A DNA stretch of 46,205 nt, from positions 1-46,205 of the forward strand of contig RXJR01000020.1 of the NCBI GenBank assembly GCA_003963305.1. Direction: 5' to 3'. Below the pieces are notes generated by a model. It was given only the letters and a program-made list of their open reading frames with translations. It searched no databases and was not told where the DNA came from. The position numbers were made by a program, and so were the translations under genes. This document shows, piece after piece, positions 38,379-45,720 of this stretch; the stretch's first letter is position 1; every line of letters starts with the position of its first letter. This DNA comes from Candidatus Melainabacteria bacterium (GTDB lineage Bacteria > Cyanobacteriota > Vampirovibrionia > Obscuribacterales > Obscuribacteraceae).

Positions 38379-40811
38379 ATGATAACAAGCAGTGACTATA
38401 CTAGCGCGCAGAAGCGAGCTGGTAAGGAACTACTCCCCATCGAGAAATTCAAGGAGAGATTTCTTGCTTGCAATGCGCCTTACATCATCGTCGAAGCCGA
38501 AACCGGCAGCGGCAAATCCACAATGGTGCCATGGTGGTTGTTTGAACAGGGCAACCGAGTTCTCGTCACCGAACCCCTGATCGAGTCTGTCGTCGGCACA
38601 AGCGAATTCGTCGCCGGCATGATGGGCGTTGACCTGGGCACCACCGTCGGTTATCGCACCGCGGCCGAGAAGCGTGACAGCAAAGACACGCAGATTCTCT
38701 ACGTAACCGATGGTCTGGCGCTGGTGCGTGCCCTGGCCGGTCATAATCACTTCGATGTTCTCGTCATCGACGAGTTGCACCAGTGGACGACCAATCAGAG
38801 CACACTGGAAGCCTGGGCCTGGAGCTTGCTTCAAGCAGGAGAAGCCCCGTTCAAGCGTATCGTGGTCCTCAGCGCCACTCTCGACTCAGCAGGGCTTTCC
38901 CGCAAGCGTGGCAACGCGCCCGTCTTCAAAATACCCGGGCGTCAATTCAAGATTGTCGACCGTGCCCGGGGTGAGTCTATCGAAGCTGATATCCGGCAGC
39001 TCGTCCGCAAAGGCTACGATGTCCTCTGTTTCCAACCGACACAGATGGCTATCGAAAAATGCCTGGAAGAGCTGCAGGGACTGAATGCCGAGTTGATCCC
39101 GTTCCACGGGCGATTGACTCGCGAAGAGAAAGACCTCGCGTACGTGACCACATATGCGCGGCCCAAGGTAATCGTCAGCACCAACGCGCTCGAGACAGGG
39201 CGTACTGTGCAGCCGAACAAGAACCGTCGCCTCGCCGTAATCGATTCCGGTCTGGAGCGGCGAAATGAGTTGAACAACGGCATCGAAGGCTCTTTCATCA
39301 GAGCCATCTCGATTGCTCAGGAAAAGCAACGTCGAGGGCGCACCGGTCGCGTGGGAGAAGGGCTGTTCATCAGTCATTGTCCCGAGTCGAACCGCGACGC
39401 CTACCCGGTGCCCGAGATGTTGAGGACTCAGCTTAGCTCAACGATTCTTCGTCTGGCTATCGCAGGGTTCGATGCGTCGGATCTGCCCTTCTTCCACGAG
39501 TTGTCTGAAGAGGCACTTGAGGAGGGCAAGCGGTCGCTGATCGCACTCGGAGCGTTCGACACCAATCGCAACGTTACCGACATGGGTCGCCGCATCGCTC
39601 GCTTGCCTGTCGACGTTCACATCGGCAGGATGGTCATGGAAGCCGAACGTCTGGGAGTGGTCGGAGACATTCTCAAAATCGCGGCTTGCATGACAGTGGG
39701 TGGTATCAGGGACAACACCGGACGTTGGCAACGCTTTACCGGGGAAACCATGAGTGACGCGCTCGCCGAACGTGACGTCTTCAATGCCATCAGTCGGCGG
39801 GGGTATATCTTCGACTTCGAACACCTGGGGGTCTTCGGCAAAGCCTTCCAGCAGGCAAGTTACCTGTTGGAAAAGCTCGATAGTGCCTGCTGGAACCTCG
39901 GCATCAAAACGCGCAGCTCGGGCAACCGGCTGGCTATAGCCCGCGCTCTCTGCGCGGGAATGGTAGACCACCTCTACAAAGTCGGAAAGGATGGTGAATA
40001 CAGCAATCCGGAAAACCCACTGATGCGCGCCTTACACCATAAGAGCGTTCTGCGACGGCTCCCGGCTCGCCCTGACTGGGTGATCGGACAACCTCTGGAC
40101 CTGGAGCTAGTCAATAAGCAAGACAAGAAGCAAACGCACCATCTGCTCACGATGGTGACGAGCATCAACCCGTCTCTCTTAATTGAAGCAGCACCACATA
40201 TGGTGGCGTCGTCGCGGCGTAACTATCGCTTCGACGGGTCCAGGCAGAAAGTTCGCTGCGAGCACGTGCTCCTCTTCAACGGGCATGAGCTCGAATGCGA
40301 AGAGATCGAGGTCGATTGTGAGCTCGATCAAGAAGGACGACGCGTCTGGAACGAGGAGATGCAAGCTCGCATCTCCAGGCAGAAGGAGCTAGCCTGGAAA
40401 TCATTCAGGCTGATCAACAGAGACCGACCGGTCGCTGTGCGTGGCTTGGAAGCGCTGCCGACACTGCCGGAACCCAAAGTTTTCGACCGGAAGTCCAATG
40501 CGCTGGCGTATCCGGCGTTGCGGATTCAGTCAAAAGCCTGGGTGATTACCTGGTTCAAATCAAGTCAGGAAGCGGCAGAGCAAAATTCCAGAGCGCTTGA
40601 TGCAAAAGCCGTTCTCGATGTTCAAGAAGCATTGCGGCGCGCTGCCTGCGTGCCGCAGGAGCCTCAAACAACAACCAAGACGGCAAAAAAGCCGCGGTCA
40701 AACAAGTCAAACAAGCGCAGCCGGCGAGCCCGTGTTGGTCAGACTGCCACAGCGGAAACTCCGATGGAGTCGAAACTGATGGCTCTTGCGGCAGCCTTCA
40801 GCAAGCGCTAG
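38379..40811 (+). CDS. DEAH/DExH-box helicase (810 aa)
   Basis: Superfamily 2 helicase with motif I AETGSGKST (about 41-49), motif II DELH (about 131), motif III SAT (about 164), motif V STNALETGR and motif VI QEKQRRGRTGR, all in the DEAH order, followed by ratchet/HA2-like helices and a Lys/Arg-rich C-terminal tail (KKPRSNKSNKRSRRARVG). Architecture recalls HrpA/HrpB or eukaryotic DEAH RNA helicases; DELH instead of DEAH is a minor variant. Likely unwinds RNA, which would suit a system full of leader hairpins. GAGG lies upstream of the ATG. The long leader (38159-38378) holds a large hairpin (about 38270-38322). Confidence 0.9.
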   Translation: MITSSDYTSAQKRAGKELLPIEKFKERFLACNAPYIIVEAETGSGKSTMVPWWLFEQGNRVLVTEPLIESVVGTSEFVAGMMGVDLGTTVGYRTAAEKRDSKDTQILYVTDGLALVRALAGHNHFDVLVIDELHQWTTNQSTLEAWAWSLLQAGEAPFKRIVVLSATLDSAGLSRKRGNAPVFKIPGRQFKIVDRARGESIEADIRQLVRKGYDVLCFQPTQMAIEKCLEELQGLNAELIPFHGRLTREEKDLAYVTTYARPKVIVSTNALETGRTVQPNKNRRLAVIDSGLERRNELNNGIEGSFIRAISIAQEKQRRGRTGRVGEGLFISHCPESNRDAYPVPEMLRTQLSSTILRLAIAGFDASDLPFFHELSEEALEEGKRSLIALGAFDTNRNVTDMGRRIARLPVDVHIGRMVMEAERLGVVGDILKIAACMTVGGIRDNTGRWQRFTGETMSDALAERDVFNAISRRGYIFDFEHLGVFGKAFQQASYLLEKLDSACWNLGIKTRSSGNRLAIARALCAGMVDHLYKVGKDGEYSNPENPLMRALHHKSVLRRLPARPDWVIGQPLDLELVNKQDKKQTHHLLTMVTSINPSLLIEAAPHMVASSRRNYRFDGSRQKVRCEHVLLFNGHELECEEIEVDCELDQEGRRVWNEEMQARISRQKELAWKSFRLINRDRPVAVRGLEALPTLPEPKVFDRKSNALAYPALRIQSKAWVITWFKSSQEAAEQNSRALDAKAVLDVQEALRRAACVPQEPQTTTKTAKKPRSNKSNKRSRRARVGQTATAETPMESKLMALAAAFSKR

Positions 40812-40838
40812 TTCGCTCCGGCGCGATTACTAAGCGAG

Positions 40839-40854
40839 TCCGGATACAACCGGA
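40839..40854 (+). terminator. Small hairpin after the helicase gene
   Basis: TCCGG / CCGGA with a 6-nt loop, 28 bp past the stop. A second hairpin (TGCGCTCG/CGAGCGCA, 40920-40942) follows before the rhomboid gene. Confidence 0.45.
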
Positions 40855-40919
40855 TGCACGACAAATGGAACCGCCCCCGGTCATCTCCGGGTGCGCAATC
40901 TAGCTCTGATGCAATCGGA

Positions 40920-40942
40920 TGCGCTCGTACTGTGCGAGCGCA
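40920..40942 (+). promoter_or_regulatory. Leader hairpin of the rhomboid gene
   Basis: Perfect 8-bp stem TGCGCTCG / CGAGCGCA with a 7-nt loop, about 43 nt before the start codon. Confidence 0.5.
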
Positions 40943-40984
40943 TTGTCACAGACAGTTCAAACCAAAACAAGGAAGGAATACGAG

Positions 40985-41653
40985 ATGAAAAATCAGCCCT
41001 GGGCCACTGCAGCCCTTCTTCTCATCATCATCGCCGTGGCTTTCGGCTTCGGTGTTCAGTTCAATCCGTGGGAAGAGAATCAGGCCCAGTTCAGCCTCTT
41101 CATCAACCAGCACAGCCTCTCGGCCGTTCCGAACCGCGTGCTCGCCTTCTATTCGCCGACCTACTTTATGCAGGCGGCCGGCGGATATGTCACGGCTCTG
41201 TTCATCCATCACGGCTGGTTGCATGTGATGGAAGCCGTTTATCCGCTTGCCTTTCTGGGCGCGTCGGTGGAGCGAGCCTATGGATGGAAAGGACTTCTGA
41301 TCGCCTTCTTCGTGGGCGGCATTGGCGGCGAAATCGGCTCCAGTGCGATGCTTATCGCTCACACCGATGGCAACGGCAACATGGGCACGATCGGCGCGTC
41401 GCCTGCGATGTATGCGATCGTCGCCTTCTTCATCGTCGCCTATGCCCAGCGCTGGAAGACCTACTGGCTTCACCTTATTCTGGCCGTAGGAATCCTCGGG
41501 ATCGAAGCCTACACGATTTTGGACCTGCTCTCGGATCCGAACGTCAAGAATGCGAGCAATCACGCTTCGCATGTGAGCGGATTCCTGATCGGTCTCCTGC
41601 TCGCGCTCTGGCTCCGTCCGACCAGCAAGCAGAAGCTTGCGGTCGCGAGCTGA
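40985..41653 (+). CDS. Rhomboid-family intramembrane serine protease (222 aa)
   Basis: Six probable membrane helices. Rhomboid hallmarks: L1 HHGWLH region after TALFI (about 70-80), catalytic Ser139 in GASPAMYAI and His196 in NHASHVSGFLIG. Start 40985 has AGGAA about 9 nt upstream (an upstream in-frame ATG at 40919 lacks one). Cuts single-span membrane proteins in the membrane; with the M50 protease it is the second intramembrane protease of the element, and many small single-span proteins in the left arm are candidate substrates. Confidence 0.92.
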   Translation: MKNQPWATAALLLIIIAVAFGFGVQFNPWEENQAQFSLFINQHSLSAVPNRVLAFYSPTYFMQAAGGYVTALFIHHGWLHVMEAVYPLAFLGASVERAYGWKGLLIAFFVGGIGGEIGSSAMLIAHTDGNGNMGTIGASPAMYAIVAFFIVAYAQRWKTYWLHLILAVGILGIEAYTILDLLSDPNVKNASNHASHVSGFLIGLLLALWLRPTSKQKLAVAS

Positions 41654-41788
41654 CCGAAGCTTACAAAATCGGCGACGGACTCAGCAGAGCCCGTTGCCAC
41701 CACCTTTGGTGTGCCAGCCGCGATGAAATGTGTTTACCACCGCATCAGCACATCAATTCATCTCACAGCAAACAGAGGAACTACGATC

Positions 41789-42112
41789 ATGCAGCATATA
41801 TTCGTCTGGGAGGGCTCCCTTCCGAACAACTACCCGAGCCAGGCCAATCCTCACGTCAAAGAGATCGGCGCCTCAGTCGTTATCATCGCGCCGACGCTGA
41901 AGGTTGCCATCGAGCAACTGAAAAAGAAGATCATCCCCGGCGACAAATTCGGACCGTCGGCGCACTACCAGCAGATGGTCGAAGCTATGGCGACAACGAA
42001 GCCGACCAAATACATCCCCATCACCCTGCCCGGCGGCAACGGCGAGCCGCAAGTCCTCTCCGTGTCGATTGGCGCACACTACAACGACCCTCAGCCGCCG
42101 AGCACTACCTGA
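41789..42112 (+). CDS. Hypothetical soluble protein (107 aa)
   Basis: No recognised domain; alpha/beta with a Lys-rich helix (AIEQLKKKIIPGDKF) and a strand-rich C-terminal part ending in a Pro-rich tail. The upstream in-frame ATG at 41711 has no ribosome binding site; ATG 41789 follows AGAGGAA. A terminator-like hairpin (42146-42168) follows the stop. Confidence 0.7.
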   Translation: MQHIFVWEGSLPNNYPSQANPHVKEIGASVVIIAPTLKVAIEQLKKKIIPGDKFGPSAHYQQMVEAMATTKPTKYIPITLPGGNGEPQVLSVSIGAHYNDPQPPSTT

Positions 42113-42145
42113 CCCGACTCAGGTAGAACGCCAAAAACATTGGCT

Positions 42146-42168
42146 CGGGCTCTTCCAACAAGAGCCCG
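42146..42168 (+). terminator. Terminator-like hairpin after the 107-aa gene
   Basis: Perfect 9-bp stem CGGGCTCTT / AAGAGCCCG with a 5-nt loop, followed by GGTCAATCTTTCTC. Confidence 0.6.
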
Positions 42169-42231
42169 GGTCAATCTTTCTCAAAAAGGACAAACAACGC
42201 CCTTCAACAAACAGCAGCATAGGAGGCAACA

Positions 42232-42477
42232 ATGATTGTCTGCTCCTGCAACATTCGCTCTGATACGGAACTGAAAGCGGAGGCGGCCAAAGGCACTCCC
42301 TGGGATGAAGCCGTGCTTAAACTGCCAGTCAGCAATGTCTGCGGTCGTTGCAAACATCTTTGCAAACCGATGTATCTTGAGGCCCTCAAACTGGCAGAAT
42401 TTGAGCCCGAAACGAAAACTCCCCGCCGCCGTCGCAAAAAAAAACGCAACGGCGGTGCGGCTGGCTCGGAGACCTAG
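42232..42477 (+). CDS. Bfd-like [2Fe-2S] protein (81 aa)
   Basis: The N-terminal 45 residues match the bacterioferritin-associated ferredoxin (Fer2_BFD) pattern: Cys4-x-Cys6 (MIVCSCN) and Cys-x2-Cys in SNVCGRCKHLC, which ligate a [2Fe-2S] cluster in that family. The C-terminal tail is very basic (TPRRRRKKKRNGG), which is not usual for Bfd and suggests contact with nucleic acid or membrane. AGGAGG ribosome binding site. No bacterioferritin gene is adjacent. Confidence 0.85.
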   Translation: MIVCSCNIRSDTELKAEAAKGTPWDEAVLKLPVSNVCGRCKHLCKPMYLEALKLAEFEPETKTPRRRRKKKRNGGAAGSET

Positions 42478-42493
42478 CGATATGAAGAACAGC

Positions 42494-42548
42494 GCATCGA
42501 CGCTTGCAAACGGCATCACTTTTGGTGCCGTTTGGTCAGCGTCGATGC
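42494..42548 (+). promoter_or_regulatory. 55-nt near-perfect nested hairpin
   Basis: Outer stem GCATCGACGCT / AGCGTCGATGC (11 bp) encloses, after a small internal loop, an inner stem CAAACGGC / GCCGTTTG with a TTTT-containing loop. It lies between the Bfd-like gene and the M48 gene. It is the largest hairpin in the right arm. Confidence 0.7.
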
Positions 42549-42610
42549 AGCTCTGGAATTCTCTAATCACATGATCGCTTCCGGCGATTGCTTGAAAAAA
42601 GGAAACTCCC

Positions 42611-43930
42611 ATGAGCACTCAATTCGGAGAAGGTTATCTACAGTATCTGAAACTGGCACGCAGAGAGCAATTGCTCACACATGCCAGTTTTCTGATCACG
42701 ACGGCCCAGTTCGCCATCGCGGTCAAATTACTCAACTTAACCGTGCGCTCAAACCCAGACATCGCTGACAAGATCATGGACTCAGGACTTCTCGTCTTCA
42801 GCATGTTCCTGATGCCTCTGTTTATACCAGGCAGAGGCAGAGCTGTCGCAATCAACATGCCACTGCTAGCGCTGAACCTGGCATTAGCGTGTCATGCTTA
42901 TCCTGAAATGGTCTCTTTCAAGACCTTCGGAATATGGACGGGTCCGCTGTTTTCGCTCGCACTGTCGGTCGGCAGCTTTCTACTTGTCCTCCCGTCTGAC
43001 CTGAGCACCGATTGGAGGAGAGAAGGAGATCAGCTCGATCTCAAGCACTGGCTTAAGGCTAGAGCGATCACAAATCTACTAGCTTTTGCCCATGACTCGG
43101 TAACCTTTATTCTCGTGGTGCAAGTCTTCACCATGTCACTTCAATGGTGGTGGCTTCCCGTCACGGTAATCTTCTTCCTGGCAGGAGTCTCATACAATTT
43201 CTGCAGAAACTGCATGGCATTCTGGCTAGAGAACATTCAAACGATCGAAGCTCCGTCTTTTCTCTCATCATTGATTGAAAAGAGCGGGGTTCAGAATCTG
43301 CAACTTTTTAGGTACACGAAAACTCATGAGCTTGGAGAAGCTACCGACGCTTGGGTTCATTCTATAGCAGGTAAAACCATCATCGGACTGAGAGACGATC
43401 TCTTACTGGACAAGGAGACCAAAATACAGTTTGCTCTGGCACACGAACTTGGTCACGTGAAGCATCATGACACGTTGAACAGATGTTTCCTGGGCGCTAT
43501 CTTCCACCTCGTGACATTGAGCGGGTTGGCAGCCTTATGGCAGATTGAACTGGGCGTGCGTGTCGAAGAGATGTCTCCAACCGTCTTGCTGCCCATAGTT
43601 GTGCTGCTCGCATTTATATCAAGCCCGATGTTCTCAATGTTTGAGAACTGGTACTGTCGCTACATCGAGCGGAGGGCGGACGAATACGCAGTCGAATTGA
43701 TGGGAACTGCGACTGGAATGATTGAGGCCTTCAGTGAGTTAATTGAGCTGGAAGAGCCGACCCACATGCATGTCGAAACGGAGACGGAAGAACCACACCA
43801 CCACACGAAAGTGTCTGAGGTTCACCCGCTAATCTCGTTTATCACGGGTGGCACTCATCCCTCTCATGCAGAACGCCTGGAAACAGCAAAACGGCTTGCT
43901 CTGTCGTTTGACCACAAGGCCGCGGCCTGA
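42611..43930 (+). CDS. M48-family membrane metalloprotease (439 aa, HtpX/Ste24-like)
   Basis: Zinc motif HELGH at His278-Glu-Leu-Gly-His282, followed by KHHD; third ligand in RRADEYAVEL (Glu about 357), as in M48. Several membrane helices: about four in the first 190 residues and two flanking the motif (about 295-345). A His-rich acidic stretch (THMHVETETEEPHHH) lies near the C-terminus. AAAGGA about 8 nt before the ATG. M48 membrane proteases degrade misfolded membrane proteins. Base composition looks lower in GC than its right-arm neighbours. Confidence 0.9.
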   Translation: MSTQFGEGYLQYLKLARREQLLTHASFLITTAQFAIAVKLLNLTVRSNPDIADKIMDSGLLVFSMFLMPLFIPGRGRAVAINMPLLALNLALACHAYPEMVSFKTFGIWTGPLFSLALSVGSFLLVLPSDLSTDWRREGDQLDLKHWLKARAITNLLAFAHDSVTFILVVQVFTMSLQWWWLPVTVIFFLAGVSYNFCRNCMAFWLENIQTIEAPSFLSSLIEKSGVQNLQLFRYTKTHELGEATDAWVHSIAGKTIIGLRDDLLLDKETKIQFALAHELGHVKHHDTLNRCFLGAIFHLVTLSGLAALWQIELGVRVEEMSPTVLLPIVVLLAFISSPMFSMFENWYCRYIERRADEYAVELMGTATGMIEAFSELIELEEPTHMHVETETEEPHHHTKVSEVHPLISFITGGTHPSHAERLETAKRLALSFDHKAAA

Positions 43931-43936
43931 TTCATA

Positions 43937-43964
43937 CATGCGCCCGGGTCAGCCCGGGCGCATG
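43937..43964 (+). terminator. Terminal palindrome of the right arm
   Basis: Perfect 12-bp stem CATGCGCCCGGG / CCCGGGCGCATG with a 4-nt loop, 6 bp past the M48 stop. No U-tract, but very stable; mirrors the terminator at the other end of the island. Confidence 0.65.
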
Positions 43965-44025
43965 CAAGCTTCCGAGATGGATGCGAAAGACATCTATACC
44001 CAGGAGTTTTTATTTTCTGCAGTTA

Positions 44026-44043
44026 TAATAGACCGGTCTATTA
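44026..44043. repeat. Right 18-bp boundary palindrome
   Basis: TAATAGACCGGTCTATTA is a perfect palindrome. Sixteen of 18 bases match 8418-8435, at the other end of the island. A TetR-family operator of the TAGACCGGTCTA kind is an alternative reading; no such regulator gene is adjacent. Confidence 0.65.
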
Positions 44044-44149
44044 GCATCAAAATAGCCAAATAAGTACACCTGAGAGAAAGACTCTGCACAAACTATTGAA
44101 CTAGCTCTCAAAATCATCCAAACTTACACATCCACATACATCAAAGCCC

Positions 44150-44758
44150 ATGCCACTAATAGCCGGACCCAAGCTGACAAACTTTGAAGACGTGCACCCT
44201 GACTTGCGAAAAGAAGCAATTGGTCTGATTGCAGACGTACTTGCAAAGTCGAAAAGCTCGAATCGCCCCCGCCTAATTCATCTCTGCGGTATACCGGGTG
44301 CAGGAAAAACTCGCTATGCCAAACAGTGGATCAGCCAAAATTGCGACTTTGTATGCGTGCAATTCGATACCGTGATGGAACAGCTCTCAGGTTACTGCCG
44401 CGACCGTTCCGAATTGGGTCTGGCTAAGGCTTTCCAAAAATGGGAACTTCCGGCGCGCGCAATTGGGTACCACCTGTTTCAATCGCTGGTGGAAAACAGA
44501 AGAAACATTCTGTTTGACCACAGTGCCACTTCGAAATCACATATAGAGCTCATTCAGAACGTTAAAAACATGGGCTACCACACTGAAATGCACTATCTAA
44601 GCTGCTCTCCAGATGAAGCCATACGACGCGTTCAGCAAAGAGAAAAAATCATTCAGCGACATACACCAGAGAAGCTGATTCACGACAGACACAACGCACT
44701 ACCTGAACTTTTGCCAGTTTACGAGAGTTTGGTCGACTTGTTTGTCTCAGTAAGTTAA
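44150..44758 (+). CDS. P-loop kinase, zeta-toxin-like (202 aa)
   Basis: Walker A GIPGAGKT (about 47-54) followed by a DTVMEQLSGYCRDR-type substrate region, an LFDHSATSK stretch (Walker-B-like) and a C-terminal RxxQREKxxxRHTPEKLIHDR, as in zeta-toxin/AAA_33 nucleotide kinases. The usual zeta toxin is somewhat longer, and no antitoxin is visible upstream, so function as a metabolite or RNA kinase is also possible. Weak ribosome binding site. First gene right of the island. Confidence 0.7.
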   Translation: MPLIAGPKLTNFEDVHPDLRKEAIGLIADVLAKSKSSNRPRLIHLCGIPGAGKTRYAKQWISQNCDFVCVQFDTVMEQLSGYCRDRSELGLAKAFQKWELPARAIGYHLFQSLVENRRNILFDHSATSKSHIELIQNVKNMGYHTEMHYLSCSPDEAIRRVQQREKIIQRHTPEKLIHDRHNALPELLPVYESLVDLFVSVS

Positions 44759-44784
44759 CTGGTCAGTTCGCCGGAGCAACATAC

Positions 44785-45588
44785 ATGACCGATGCAAGCA
44801 AGAACAGGAAGACCGTTCTTATAACAGGAGCAGCAGGCAACATCGGAACGAAACTGCGAAGACACCTTCATGGACGATACACGCTTCGACTTTTAGACAT
44901 CAATGGTGGCGATCCTGATGAATCGCCTGAAATTATTCCTATAGATTTGAGCACCTGGAGCGATGCACTGCTCGAGCTGTTTGCCGGAGTTGATGCCGTT
45001 GTTCATCTCGCCGCTGATCCGCACGAAAACAAATCCTGGCAAGAACTTATCTCTCCCAATCTAGACGCTCTGAATAACGTCTTCATCGCAGCAACCAAAA
45101 CCAATGTGCCAAGGGTCGTTTTTGCCAGCTCAAATCATCTCATGGGAGGCTATTCAATTGAGACCCACACTGGCAGATGGCTGACTACGAATCTCCCGCC
45201 CAGACCGGGCACTCGTTACAAAACCGATGACGGCGAGGCACACGATAGCACTGCATACGGTGCTATGAAGTTGTGCGGCGAAAGACTCGGGAAGTGTTAC
45301 GCTGAAGCCGCAAAGGGAGTCTGCATTGCAATCCGCATTGGCTGGGTCAATCATATCGGAGAGAATCGAATTGAAGATCTGCCCTCAGAAGCGAGCCTAT
45401 GGTTCAAGCGAATGTGGCTATCGACGAAAGATCTGTGCCAGCTGATGGAACAGGCAATTACTGTTCAGCAAAAGCCCGGCTCATTTTTCGTTGTAAATGG
45501 AATGTCCGACAACAAGAATATGGTCTGGGACATAGAGAGCACGAAAACACTGCTCGGATACGAGCCCCAAGATGGTCTCGAGTTCTGA
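44785..45588 (+). CDS. NAD-dependent epimerase/dehydrogenase (extended SDR, 267 aa)
   Basis: Rossmann fold with GAAGNIG (about 15-21) and LLDINGG for NAD binding, VDAVVHLAADP, FASSNHLMGGY (catalytic Ser region) and YGAMKLCGE (Tyr-x3-Lys). Order and length are closest to uronate-dehydrogenase-like members of the family; substrate not certain. GGAGC about 8 nt before the ATG. It follows the kinase gene by 26 bp and may be co-transcribed. Confidence 0.85.
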   Translation: MTDASKNRKTVLITGAAGNIGTKLRRHLHGRYTLRLLDINGGDPDESPEIIPIDLSTWSDALLELFAGVDAVVHLAADPHENKSWQELISPNLDALNNVFIAATKTNVPRVVFASSNHLMGGYSIETHTGRWLTTNLPPRPGTRYKTDDGEAHDSTAYGAMKLCGERLGKCYAEAAKGVCIAIRIGWVNHIGENRIEDLPSEASLWFKRMWLSTKDLCQLMEQAITVQQKPGSFFVVNGMSDNKNMVWDIESTKTLLGYEPQDGLEF

Positions 45589-45720
45589 GTAGGACTCGAC
45601 ACTGATAGCCCTCGCAATATCTTCTACTACATTAATTTCGTGGAGCAGCGTTGGTTTGAATGAACTTTTTTAGTTCGTGCAACGTATGTAATGTTGTTAA
45701 ATAACAGCAGGAGGTCTTGC

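Larger units (their letters stand above)
8418..44043. mobile_element. Putative integrated element with two divergent arms
   Basis: The stretch between the paired 18-bp palindromes differs from both flanks. By eye it is GC-richer, most of its small genes are unfamiliar, each gene tends to have its own 3' hairpin and leader, and two arms diverge from an AT-rich centre. Both arms end in strong hairpins just inside the palindromes. No integrase, transposase or replication initiator was recognised, so the mechanism of acquisition is unknown and the boundaries are inferred. Confidence 0.4.
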
